In this document: piece by piece, positions 45,780 through 57,599 of the stretch
How positions within the stretch are numbered: the first letter of the stretch is position 1
How the letters are laid out: the number at the start of each line of letters is the position of its first letter
From: Berberis thunbergii
Lineage: Eukaryota > Streptophyta > Magnoliopsida > Ranunculales > Berberidaceae
DNA length: 64,000 bases
Assembly (NCBI GenBank): GCA_003290165.1
Contig: QNQO01000540.1
Coordinates: 1 to 64,000 of the forward strand
Reading direction: 5' to 3'
The notes under the pieces: generated by a model
The model's database searches: none
Told to the model about the DNA's origin: nothing
Seen by the model: only the letters and a program-made list of their open reading frames with translations
Position numbers and translations under genes: made by a program

Positions 45780-47656
45780 TACAGGTCGATCCCACAAGGA
45801 CTTTGGTTGCAATTAAATTTCAGGGTTTATTTAAACTAATTTAAATTGGGGTTACAGCAATTAAAATATCTAAACTAAAAATCAAATTAAAAACAAAATA
45901 AAAAGTTTTAAAGAATATGAGACGGGAAACCAAGACATTGAATCCACCACAGGTTCTTTGAGATTTTTGTAATCCAAATTATTATTTTCAATAATTAACA
46001 TGACTAACCTAAAGATTAATCTAAGTCCGCAATTGATTTTAGCAAAGTTATAAACCCTTAGCATTGCGTGTCTTCTTATGGCACACACAATCACAAGTTT
46101 ATTTAATTAATCCTAAACCCCTAGCATTGCGTGTCTTCTTACGGCACACACAATCACAGATTCAGATTAATTGATTAAATCAGGCTTTTGAATTTCAACA
46201 AAGGGTACTTCTAACTACCGACTAGTATAGATAATTAATCAGGATATAATCGGTGAAAGAAAATTATTAAAAATCAAAAATCAAATGTATTTAATGTTCA
46301 AGCATAAAGAAAATAATAAATTTAAATACACAAACTCTAGGAAATCCTGTGGTTTCATCGTAGCCTTGGCGAAGGGTTTAGCTCTCCATGGTAGTGGTGG
46401 TCACAGCATCAATGGAGGTGGAAGTTATTTATGCACGGACGCGAATCCCGAGAAAAAAGACTACACAAGCTCTGTGGTGGCTCAGAGAGAACTCGGGGGT
46501 GCAAATAGCGTAAAACATAATTTTGAATCTTTCCTGCCAGAAATCGCGCGGCTCCCCTGCACCTTCGTCTCCAGCGCGACCCGTCTGCTCCGCTGCATCT
46601 TCTTCGCTCCTCGCGAGCTTCCTCCTGCTCCTACCTGGTTCTGAACCTGCAAAAGAGAGAGAGGGTGAAGAAAGACTGAGATAACACAAAGAACACGAAG
46701 GAGGATGCGAAACAGGGAGCGCCTCTGTCGCGAGCTCTGTTTCGCGGCCGTGACGGCGGTGGTCGGGTTGTGACGGTGGTCGTGAGAGAGAGAAGTGGAG
46801 GAGGGAGAAATGGTGGAGAAGAGATAAAGATGAAGGAGAGCCGAGAGGGGGGAGGAACAGGGATGGCGGCGAGCGAGGAGAAACAGGGTCTGTTCTCCTC
46901 TGTTCTGTTTCGCGGCGGCTGATGGTGGTGGTGCTCGGGTGCTGGTGGCTGAGAGAGAGAGAGACGACGTTGGTGTTCGGGTGATGGCGGAGAAGGTGGT
47001 CTGGTGAGGTTTGTAACGTGAAACAGGGTTGTCACGTCCCTGTTTCACGGTGGTTAGTGGCGGTGGTTGTGGTGCTGGTGGCGAGGTTGCTGGACGGTGG
47101 ATGGCGGCGGTGAGGATGATGGAACAGAGAGAAGGATGGTAGAAGGTGGCGGCAGTTGGTGTGCCAAGCAGGGTGAGGAGGTGGCGGCTGATGGTAGAGG
47201 ACGAGGAGGAGGTGGTGATGGTGGGATTATCGCGTTGCAGGCTCAACTATCGAGCGAGGATTGCCGGCAGGGTGGTGTGGTGGCTGGAAAAGAGATGAGG
47301 GGAGAGGGGCTGTGGAAGAAGAGCGCCGAACTTTTTCTAAGATGAGGGGAACTAAATAGGGTTCTATTATCTTGGGCTTGGGTTTTTAGGTTAGCATTTT
47401 TGGATTTGGGCTTAGGTTAAATTAGGTGGACCTAGGTTTATTAGGGTTAGTTTTAGATATTTGTCCCTCTACTTTGTACCACCACTAGAATCGACCAATT
47501 GTCATTCCTTAAATTGTCGCCTTAATATCATTTCATCGTTAACGCTCAAATTCCTGTCAAAACATGAAAACGAAATAATTATTATAAATTATAATAATCG
47601 AAACACTAACATATATAAATTAAGGGATATATCATGTAATAATTACGTGAATATCA
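45780..47656 (-). repeat. Truncated LTR, right arm of the palindrome
   Basis: Near-identical reverse complement of 43769-45634. The same 254-codon frame is at 47246-46482 with two residue differences that I can see. It lacks the final ~93 bp of the LTR. Confidence 0.88.
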
Positions 47657-47675
47657 AATACCCCCAAACCTATAT
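47657..47675 (-). other. Polypurine tract of the inverted gypsy element
   Basis: AGGTTTGGGGGTATT on the minus strand, immediately before the LTR start TGATATTC. Confidence 0.75.
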
Positions 47676-49866
47676 TTTGCTAGTCCTCGAGCAAAACAAT
47701 AAAATAAAATCTAACTCACTTTCGCAGGAATCATCGGTTGCACTTACCTAAACGTGCAACAAGGCTTTAAACCCCTAGATTACCTCTAGTAGACGAGTTA
47801 TAGTCTCGTGAGGGTTTCCAGAAATGTTACCCACAAACATTATGACTCATAAATTTTCAAAACATGGTAACTCAGTCAATTTTCCTTAGAGTAAGAATTT
47901 AATTGCCAAAAAATTTTGAAAATAGCTAACAGTCTCACAATAATATATCAAAGAGTTTCACAACAATTTAATAATACCCAAAGGTTAACTAAATTCATCA
48001 ATCATTCCCAACTCGAAGTGTGTGTGTGCATGACCTTATTAACATAACTTTTTATTTCAGAGTAAAACAATTACTAAATCTCCTTTAGAAAGTTTGTTTT
48101 GACTTCAAACCTCTCATGTCACTCACAATAAAACATCAGAGATTTGTTATTTCACTCAGTTTATATGTGAGGAAAAGAGTAAATAATGGAAAACAATCAT
48201 CTCACATATAGTAATATGAAGAACGGACTTTTCAAGAATGGAATGAGTACGATCTCATGGACAAGAATATCAATTACTTTTGAGAATGTTAAATCATACA
48301 CCATAGTTCTTATTTATTTAATCTCCACATCTACGAAACTAACCATCTCTTAAGATCAACTAGGACTTTAATAGGTTATAATGGGGCTTAGGTAATGGCT
48401 AACAAAGAATGGAAAAATGTATACGAAAAATCTCTAAGAATGTATACACCCATTAAACTAACACAAGGGCTATGACGAGTAAATCAATGTTCTAACCATC
48501 AATTACTATCTTCATTTTTTTTTTCATTGACATCGCTTTTTTTTTTTTTTTTTTTTTCAACTACATGCTTTTCCTCTTCTACTCAATAGAATGTTTCAAC
48601 ACTGAGGACTCATGGTATATTTGACTCTGCTCTTTTTAATTGCCCATTTCCAACTAACATTCATCCATATACATTCTTAGATAAATTGGGTATTGATAAG
48701 GGGTTAAAAAAATAAAAGGCTATCAACGGCTCAAAGGGCTTCAAAAGGGAACTAATGAGTGGGCAAGTAAAAAGGCTAGAAAAGGTTTAAGAAAAACTTG
48801 CCTACATCATTTCTTAAGTTCAGGTTGGTATTATGACATCTCAACTAAATAAACTAAAAAGTTCTAGTGCAATAATTTAATTTTAATGTCATTCTCAAAG
48901 CAATTGATAAAAAAAATGAGAATAATGAGATCATCAACGACTTAATGCGAACTCAAGAAAAATTAGAGTATATTTATCTAACACTCAGAAAGAAAAGAAT
49001 GGCTCAAAACTTTCATGGGTTAAGTCTCCACTATTGTTCTAAGGTTTTCTAGCTCATATCTCACTCATCAACTTCAAATCATGCTAATATGGCTTATAGT
49101 GCAAAAAGTAATCGAGTTGAAAAAAAAATCTCATGAAATATATTTAACTTAAAGATAATATCAAACCATATGCTTTCCTATTGATATATAAAAGTGACAA
49201 GTGAAAGCATGGATTCCTCAAATTTAAAGGCATACTTGAAAGCACATCCTCTTCATTGGAAAGAAACTTCGATTTGAATGCATTTTCAAATCGAAAATTT
49301 TCACATAGTCATAATTAACTATGTATTCAATGGAGATTGAGTAGAATACAATAGTCAATTGTGAAATACATTTCATTTCAAAATTTTCAAAAAATGCAGA
49401 AAAAATCTTAAACGTCACCCCCAAACCTAAACCAAACATTGTCCTCAATGTATAAAATGATGATCACGACAAATGCAGGAAAAAGAAAAGAGGAGAGTTA
49501 GAGTGATATTACCATGGGAAAGATTTTACCAATTTCCAAGAAGTCATCCATCAATGAGGCTCACAAACATAAGAATCATGGAGTTTTCATTAGAAATCGA
49601 TAAAATGCAGACTCGGCATCAACAAAGAAAACTAAAAAAAAAAAACAAAAAAAACAAGTTGTAAGTCAAAACTGTTATGGAGCTAACGAGTATGAATGAA
49701 ACACAACTGAATAGGGTACTCGAAAATCAATCCAGACTAACATCAAAGACACACAACTAAAGCTAGGCTGCCTCCTAGGAGCGCTTGGTTTAACGTCGTC
49801 AGCCCGACATATATTTCCCTCATGAGTGATATATCATGAAATGACGAGGAAGAACATAGGGAACAT
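47676..49866. other. Degenerate internal retroelement DNA
   Basis: AT-rich with poly-T at 48516-48560 and no recognisable domain. It lies between the polypurine tract and the gag/pol relic, where untranslated sequence of Tat-type elements is found. Confidence 0.45.
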
Positions 49867-50976
49867 TCACCTCAAAAGGGTGAAGGAATCGTATACCAAC
49901 AACCTGAAAAGTCGAGGATCAGTCCACTCAAAAATAGCAACCACATGCGACACAAGATATACTAGCACATCCCAAAAGCTGCAAGGACACCATCTAAAAT
50001 CATATAGAAATGGTAAAGAAGCTCGCATTCCTTGGAAGTCAATATGGATCTTAAACATGAATAGGTCGCAAGTTGTGATATGCAACAAAGGAGTATCCCT
50101 TACTCCTAAAATGGAACATCCTAAGTCTGGTTCCAAATCAGAAGATTGGATAATTTCCACATCAGGATGGTGAAAATTGAAATCATCTCTTACCAACAAT
50201 GGATCCATATAGGTAGCATCAGTCAATATGAAAGGGATGGAAAGTGGTATGTCTATAAATATGTCGGGTGGCATAGGTTCATCGTAACAAAATGGATTAC
50301 ACCAAGATGATGAGTTAGACGACGCAACAACACCCCCAAACCTAGAATTAGCACTACCTATGGCATGTAGTCTCTCATTAAATATATCTCCCGACTTCTT
50401 TGGGACAACCTGTTTTGAATTCAATATAGATGAAATAATAACAGGCAAAGAATCATCAGTACTTGAAAACACATACCTAAGGGTGTCAGGTAATTGTTTA
50501 AGGTCAAACTCAGGTGGCTCAACTGATGGGACTAGTTTTGACTCACTGTGTGGAAGAGGCTCCATTTTAGATTTCCATTTATAACTAGGATCCACAATGG
50601 GGACTGAGTCAAACAAATTATTGACTTCCCTAATGGAATCATCAACATCAAAGTCCAAGCTAGAATGAGACAAACAAGCCTCTAAATGGTCATGTGTATC
50701 ATGAAAACAGTCAAGGGGAGACTCGAAAGACTGTTCACAATTTGATTCTATGCATGAGTCACTAGGAAGACATATGTCGAGTGGGTATTCATGAAAATGT
50801 GGGGAAGGGAATGGGTCAGGAAGCAAAGTAGTTTCAATCACATTATCCACAAAAACATCATCTGACTCGGATTCCAATGTGTTACCAGTTATGAATTGAC
50901 CCTCTGAATTTTGAACAGAGTGACTAGGAACTCTTCCTAACTCACTTTCAGATACTGCCTCAGTAATATGTTCCAC
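49867..50976 (-). pseudogene. Athila/Tat-like polyprotein relic, region before the reverse transcriptase
   Basis: A 369-codon acidic frame. Residues from about 150 read PSVEPPEFDLKQLPDTLRYV then DDSLPVIISSILNSKQ, the linker that in Athila/Tat polyproteins precedes the reverse transcriptase. It then jumps to VVPKKSG, a motif from within the RT entry, followed by unrelated sequence: an internal deletion removed the RT, RNase H and integrase. No catalytic YxDD remains. It overlaps the upstream frame by a shift near 50980. Confidence 0.7.
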
Positions 50977-50983
50977 AACTATC

Positions 50984-51631
50984 TCAAGTCTTTGAGTCGT
51001 GGGCTATCAACTCAGATATGTCCTTAGAATTCTGATCAATTATACTTGCCGAGCGCTGCAAATACTGATTAATCGTTTCCTCTAAGCTTGATGTGTTGGA
51101 TGGAGGAACTTGGTTATGGTGGGGCATAACATGATTAGGGTATTGAGGAGCCTGAGAGAAAATATGTCCTCCTTGGTGTGAGTGATGAGCCCAAGAGAGA
51201 TTTTGATTATTGGCGAAATCAGGGCTGTGATAGTGGAACTTTGAATTATAACCAGGTCGCCAATTAGCATTAAAAGAATGGATTTGCTCAGCGAAATATT
51301 CAGAATAATCATATTGCAAATCACAATCAGCTGTAGAATGACTAGGACTCGAACATGCAACACAACCCTCAAATGAAACATTACTGGGAGGCAGGGGTTG
51401 AGTCAAATTCATAAGTGCATCTAATTTCTGACTCAGCGTCATAAGAGCTGTTTCAAGCTCCGAGGTAGAAGGGGAGAAGTAATCCTTAAAGTCTTTATCG
51501 TCATTAGAAGGGGAGAGGAAGTCAGGATAATATGCGGAACCTGAGTTGTAATAATTTGAATATGGAGCATAATCAGGTTGTCGCATGGCATTAAATGCAT
51601 TCCTACGAGATGGATAATTATTGAGGTTCAT
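50984..51631 (-). pseudogene. Gag C-terminal part with CCHC zinc knuckle
   Basis: A 215-codon frame starting MNLNNYPSRRNAFN. It contains a perfect CX2CX4HX4C knuckle, CVACSSPSHSTADC, then an Asn/Pro/Tyr/Trp-rich region (NANWRPGYNSKFHYHSPDF) as in plant Athila/Tat Gag. The N-terminal capsid part is missing. A stop and frame shift separate it from the following polyprotein relic. Confidence 0.75.
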
Positions 51632-52756
51632 TTTTTTTTAATGCAAGCCTAACCTCTATATGAAGATAACCTAACTCTAAAAAAAATAAAAATGGGAAAA
51701 CCTAATCAGGACCTATATGATGCGCAAGCAAGATGAATGGCAAACGACCCTAGATAAGTACCTAGCAATACAATCAATTGCCTACGGGTACTTCACAGCT
51801 GATAGTTATAGCCCCACAAAAAGTCAAGGTTTCTACGAAGCAAATTAATCTCGTGAGAAATTAATTTACTAGGTAGAGGCTGTAATGTCTGGTAATCCCT
51901 ACAAGCACTCTTTTTTATTACCTATGTTTGTTACTAATCAAGGGCTGAAATCCATTTTAATTAGCCTATCCGCGGGAGAGAGCACGGAGTTTCCCAGCAT
52001 AAAAAATATCCTGAAATCTAATTGCTCCTACATCCTTTTCTACCTTCAGCTTAAAGTGTAATGCCAGTTTCAGAACTATTCCAAGATTGGATATGTTCCT
52101 TCACTTGACTACTTTAAACTTTCAAGTTTCAAAAGAGGGGTCCTATGAGCGTCTTGTCCTAATTTATCTTGCTACAAATTTTAATAGTGAGGGCTTAGGT
52201 CTTTAACCCTAAAATAGATGGTGGTTAACCTATCCGCGGGAGAGAGCATGAAATTTTACAGCATCAGAAATATCCTCAATCTATTGAAATTTGCATGCAA
52301 TTCTAGCTAAAAACAAAACAAGCAAAGCACACAATAATCCACTCAGAAACCACGTGCAAATGCGGTGGGAAGAAGTTACCTCCGGCATGAACCTCTCTTG
52401 GGTTACTTGCAACGCCGGGTAGAAGTCGAGTTGACGTCTTTCAGAAGCACCGTCCACCTGACGGCTCGCCAACTTCTGAGAGTGTCCACGCGATAGCAAC
52501 CTGTAAAAAATTCAAACCTTGTGTTTTTTTTTTTGTAAAGTTTTTTGTATTTTTTTTAAAATTTTTTATGCAACCTGTAATATATGCTTCCTACCTGTTA
52601 ATACCTGCAAAATAAAAAAAATACAAAAAAACAAAAACAAGTATCAAAACTTCTTAGACTTAAAAGAAAAAAATAAAATCAAACCTATCCTAAAAGCAAA
52701 AGCAAAAGCAAAAGCAATCTATATCTGACCTAATCTTTTTTTTATTAACCTAACCT
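51632..52756 (-). other. Leader-like region of the rearranged gypsy element
   Basis: Contains two similar segments with TATCCGCGGGAGAGAGCA (about 51969 and 52231, plus strand) and several acceptor-like TTTTACAG/TTTGCAG stretches on the minus strand. No protein recognised. Confidence 0.45.
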
Positions 52757-54216
52757 AAACAAATATGCTCTTACCAAGTATTAAGTGTCTTTTTACGACA
52801 CACTTAATCAAAGTGTAAGGTTAACATTTTTAGCACATGCTTTGAATATTGTAAAGGGTAATTCTAACTACCAAACATATCATGTTTAATTTCTCGAACA
52901 TGAAAGGTGAAAGCAATTTATCAGAAATTCAGAAATAATTGTAATTAACAATTAAGCACACAATTCAGTAAAATATCAAAATGAATTATGCAACCCCTTT
53001 GGTTTGTCGAAAACTTCATGTGGTGGCGCTCAACAGATCAGCATGTGGTCCAAACACGAATCCTAAGAAACATGTTTCCAAAACGCTCTGTGGTGGTACA
53101 AAGCAGAATTGAGGGTGTGAATAGCATAAAACAGGATTTGATTAGTTCTCGCGCCTCTGCTACAGTACGCTACAGTACCCGCCTTGCGCTACAGTGTCCG
53201 GTCGTCGTCTCCAGCGAGCAGCACCGCTGCTCCTCCTTCCTTCGTGCTCCTCGCGAGGGTCCTCGTCCTCCAAATGTCTCCAAAAGATGTAAAAGAAGAG
53301 AGAGACACAATAAGAAACTCAAAAATAGAGAAAGAGAACAGGAAGAGACTCCCTGTTTCGATTCCTGTTTCAGCGATGGTTGTGCACCGCGGACGAGCCG
53401 CTCTGTGGTAGTTGTACGGTGGCGGAGAGACGGTAAGGAGGCCGAGACGAATAGAGGACAAAGATGAGAGGAGGACGACCTGCCTGGCTCTGTCGCGAGG
53501 CGGAACAGAGTCGCGGTGATGGCGGCTCTGTTTCACGGTGGTTGTGGTGGCTCGCGGCTGTGTTTTGTCTCGAAACAAGGTGATGGTGGTTGATGGCGGA
53601 TGGAGGTTGATGGATGATGGACAGGAAGAGGGACAGGGACGGTGATGAAGGTGGCTCTGACGCGAAACATTGTCGTCACGCCCCTGTTTCATGGTGGTGG
53701 CGGTGATTATGGAGGAGCTCAGTGGTGGCGCTCGGGTGGCTGATGGCAGATAGAGGTGATTGTTGAGTGAGTGAGAGATGGATGAGTGGTGATGGTGATG
53801 AGAATCACTTTTGAGGAAGAGGTTTTGATTTTTGTGTAATACTTCTTTTCCCTTCTCTTCCTCCCATTTTCTCACCCTATTATCTTATATTTATAGAGAA
53901 TGATCAAAGTTAATAGGGACGAAATAAAGGGGAGATTCATCAAGGTATAAATGAGAGAATATTCTCTAGAGGTAAGATGAATTGGATTTGGGTTTATGGG
54001 TAGGTTTTGGGTTTAGGCTTGTGACCATCTGCTTTGTACCACCGCTAGAATCGACCAATTGTCATTTCTTAAATTGTCGCCTTAATACGATTTCATCGTT
54101 CATGCTCAAATTCCTACAAAGGCATAAAAACGAAATAATTACTATAAAATATAATAATCGAAACACAAACATGTATAAAGTAAGGAATTTATTATGTAAT
54201 AATTATGTGAATATCA

Positions 54217-55600
54217 ATTATCGTCTGACCGTCTCTCGAACTGTGCTGAGTTTTTTGTGACACCGTTGATGTCAGAGAGGGATTTCGTTGACCTTCGTAG
54301 CCGGTATCTGATCCATGATAATCTAAGGTTGACACTTCTGGGCGATGGTGAGTCTTAATAATCCCAAAGAAGGGGAACATTGCTCTGTGTATGGTCATGT
54401 TTAGAGTGGGCCTACGCTTCACTGTTCCTAAAATTATTTGGAAATTTCTAGTTGTTCCATAGTATTATTCCGGCTTAGATGGCACCATTTTATTCTGATT
54501 GCCACCCTGACTTGGGCAAAGGTTGGTGGGCTCCACCTATCGCCTAAGTTGATTAATTTCATGGCTTCTATTAGGACGAGCGACCATGGTACATGTTGGC
54601 TGGTCCAACCTTCTTGTTTTAGTGGTCATTCACAGGATACAAAGAATTGTCAGCATTGCTTATTTGCTTCTGTGCAGTCATGATACTTCAACCATGAGGA
54701 TCGATTGATTTATCGCAACTTCGTGATAAATCAGTAAGTCCTCTAACTTCTCTTGTTTGATGTTGTTAGCATGGTTTTTTAATCAGGTGGATGCCCCTTT
54801 TCGACACTCCTAGTCCCGCATTCATCAAGCGCATTGGTTTTTTTTCGATGAGCTCGGTAGGGTGGGTAGGACACTGATCGCTTCAACTGGATGACTTAGA
54901 GGTCTGGCTTAAAGGAGCCCAAGATAGTCTGGATGAGGCCCTGGCTGTCCAGACCGATTTGATGACCAAGCTCGAGCTCGAGTGAGTTTGGGAGGATTAG
55001 GATAGATTGGTAGATGAGCAGATGGAGGTTTCTAGCATCTGCCCAGAAGTCAGCTGCTTAAATCCAGAGTGTTCTAGATCATAAACGCGCTGAGTTTTCT
55101 CGGCAGAAGGAGCGCCATGATGTTTTTCTGCTGCAAGTTTCTAAGCTCACTCAAGAACGAGATTTCGACTATGCAAGCTGAGTTGTGGCTGAGTGCAGGT
55201 TGGTATACTATGAAAGTGGTTTGTCTAGAGTGCATGAAGAGCTAACTGGCTTGAAAGTGCATTGAAAGGCTTAGGAAATGGAGCTCCTTGAAGCCGCTAA
55301 GATTACTGACTTTAGCAAGGTTGTTTTTGGTAGGTTGAAGTTTTTTGGACTATATTCAGCAAGATCATGAGGACTGGGACCAATCCGCTTACAGGCAGGT
55401 GACCTTTGCCTATTTTGAAGAGGCAGATGACTCCTCTTTTTCGCAGGGCAGCCCTGAGGTCATCCCGTCTATCGCAGAGTTGACCTCCGATCTTTGTGTT
55501 CTAGAGCCTATTGCTGACCTTGAGGCCATTCTAGATTCTGAAATGAAAAAGGATGTTCCTGATTCTACTCCAGCTGTATGAGCAGTTTTTTGTAATGAAA
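54217..55600 (+). pseudogene. Degenerate open frame antisense to the outer gypsy element
   Basis: The longest open part, 55345-55581, encodes an acidic 78-residue tail (EEADDSSFSQGSPEVIPSIA, then LEAILDSEMKKDVPDS). Upstream, interrupted frames look Glu/Leu-rich and coiled-coil-like. Some Tat-type gypsy elements carry an antisense ORF of the 'putative gypsy-type transposon' family at this place, and the layout fits. I cannot confirm the family from the sequence. Confidence 0.35.
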
Positions 55601-56029
55601 GAAAAATTCACCAATGAGAAAATTTTCCTTTTCCTTTTTTATCTCTCCTTGTAGCTGTCTTTCTTGCCATTTCTAATTTTTGATTTGATTAGGCTAAGTA
55701 GATGGGTGTATCCACCCCCATCTGAAGTAAGGTTGTAGTCCAAACTGGAGCCCTTTATTGGCTTGCCCGGGCTCATATTCAAATGATAGCCATATCTTCT
55801 GTGAGAGTTAAGATGTTTGCCCCTAGTGATGTAATCACTATCTCTTTAGCAGTTGGTCTTGTGCCGAAGTTGTTTTTGTGCTGAAGACTGGACTTCCTTG
55901 ATGGTTTCTGACCTTGTAAAGTAGTTAGGTTTCTTGAGAAACTATCTCTTGATGGACTTGAATTCGGTACCATATACCTGCAGTCCTGAGGAAGAGTTTG
56001 ATTTGAAAAGGGAATCACTTCTACCTCTT
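55601..56029. other. Internal retroelement DNA, no gene recognised
   Basis: No clear repeats or frames. Confidence 0.4.
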
Positions 56030-56790
56030 TTGGCTGGACTTCTATAACGAACCCACTTCCGTATAGGAGTTAGGTTGTTGAGGAATCATCTTTGCTCGAA
56101 CGGGTTAGATTTCGTTACCCATTTTGCCCAATCCTTGAGAGGACTTGAGTTGGGAAAAAGTTGTATCCGCCCGTTTTGGCAAGACTTCGTAATAGACCTC
56201 AATCTTGATTAGAAGTTGGGTTATTGAGGAATCATCTTTGCCTGAGCAAACTTGATTGTTGTACTCATCTGGCTCAATCCTTGTGAGGACTTGAGCTGGG
56301 AAGAAGTCGTCTCCACTCGTCTTGGCTAAACTTCATAATAGGCACCAATCCTAAACAGGAGTTGGTTTGTTGTGGAACCATCTTTGCTCGAAAAGGCTGG
56401 ATTCCTGTACTCATTTGGCTCAACCCTTGAGAGGACTTGAGCTAGGAAGAATTCGTTTTCACCCATCCAGGCTAGACTTCGTAATAAACCCCAATCCTGA
56501 ACAAGATTGGGTTGTTGAGGAATCATCTTTCCATGAATGGAAACTTTTTGTACTCAACTGGCTCAATCCTTGAGAGGACTTGTGCTAAGAATACATCGCC
56601 TTTGCCCGTCTGGGATAGACTTCCTAATAGACCCAAATCCTGAACAGAAGTTGGGTTGTTGAGGAATCATCTTTGCTAGAATGGGCTAGATTCCTGTACT
56701 CATCTAGCTCAATCCTTGAAAGGAGTTGAGTTGGGAAGAAGTCATCTTTGCCTATCTGGTCTAAACTTCGTAACAGACCCCAATATTGAA
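56030..56790. repeat. Five-copy ~146-bp tandem repeat
   Basis: GTTGAGGAATCATCTTTGC recurs at about 56074, 56221, 56367, 56511 and 56655, with CTTGAGAGGACTTGAG and GACTTCGTAATAGACC between. Copies have diverged by substitutions. Confidence 0.9.
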
Positions 56791-56799
56791 CAGGCTTCT

Positions 56800-57490
56800 T
56801 GTGAGTGGTGAGTTGTCCATGGACTGGGCTCGGCCTGCTGTATCGTACATCGGATCCTTATGTGAACTAGGTCACTTTTGTGACGGGCTGCTACTTCCTT
56901 TAATAGGGTTATGCCTGGCTGCTGTGCGTCATTTAGTTCCCCGTGACAGGACTAGGTTTTTAGTGCGGTGAGCTATCCATGGACTGGGTTCGGCCTGTTT
57001 GCAGCGACGTTTTGTGGACTAGGTTCTGTCCACAGGCATCTTTTCGTGGATCCTTAGGCGGACTAGGTCACTTTTGCGAGTTGAAACCCTTAATAGGGTT
57101 GTGTTCAGTTGTTGTGACCCACTATTGTTTCCTTGATCGGAACAAACCCGTTTGAGTGGCGGTTTATCCTTGGACTGGGCTTGGTATGATGTGTGATACT
57201 TTGGCTCCTTAGGCAGACTAGGTCACCTTTGTGACGAGTTGTCGTCACCCTTAACAGGTTAGGGCTCTGTTGCTGTGCGCCATTTTTGTCTCAGTGATTG
57301 GACCAGGTCCTTTCGTGGCGGTCAGTTGTCCATGGACTAGGCTTGACTGGCTGTGTGTTACCTCGGTTCTTTTAGGCGGATTCAGACACTTATGCGGCGA
57401 GCTGTTGTCGCCCTTAATAGAACTAGGCCTAACCGCTGTGTACCATTTTGGTCCCCATGGTAGGAGCAAGTCTTCCCCTATAGAGGAGCT
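56800..57490. repeat. Four-copy ~160-190-bp tandem repeat
   Basis: TCCATGGACTGGGCTCGGCC-like starts at about 56816, 56974, 57165 and 57328, followed by TTAGGCGGACTAGGTCAC and CCTTAATAGGGTT. It is distinct from the 146-bp repeat next to it. Confidence 0.85.
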
Positions 57491-57599
57491 GAGTATGGAA
57501 CGAAGTCATTTCTAAATATATTACCTTATTGATAGTTCCTCTTAAAAAATTCTACATGTCACTCTCTCCACTCAGACTCTCTTACCAGTAAGCCCTTGG

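Larger units (their letters stand above)
43769..52756. mobile_element. Rearranged Athila/Tat-like gypsy element with inverted LTRs
   Basis: Order: plus-strand LTR 43769-45728; primer-binding region 45729-45754; about 25 bp of leader; minus-strand LTR 45780-47656, lacking its last ~93 bp; polypurine tract; then a minus-strand internal region with a gag/pol relic (51631-49867) and leader (to about 52756). It is flanked by an 18-bp direct repeat AAACAAATATGCTCTTAC (43751-43768 and 52757-52774) rather than a normal 5-bp one. Reverse transcriptase and integrase cores are missing. An intra-element inversion or integration of the element into itself would give this order. Confidence 0.7.
43328..54216 (-). 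mobile_element. Solo LTR of an Athila/Tat-like gypsy family, split by a later insertion
   Basis: The perfect 5-bp duplication ATTAT (43323-43327 and 54217-54221) flanks a unit that on the minus strand begins TGATATTCACATAATTATT at 54216 and ends ACACCCATCA at 43328. Its two pieces, 54216-52775 (1,442 bp) and 43768-43328 (441 bp), add up to one LTR of about 1.88 kb with no internal region of its own: a solo LTR left by recombination. The first piece resembles the LTRs at 43769-47656 but is much more diverged from them than they are from each other. Confidence 0.75.

Noticed and set aside
46429..47345. Several overlapping frames in the right LTR arm (86, 92, 119, 134 codons)
   Set aside because: Mirror images of frames in the left arm; at most one could be real and none shows a domain.
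57251..57515. Overlapping frames of 72-81 codons on both strands
   Set aside because: They lie in the 160-190-bp tandem repeat and are not conserved between its copies.
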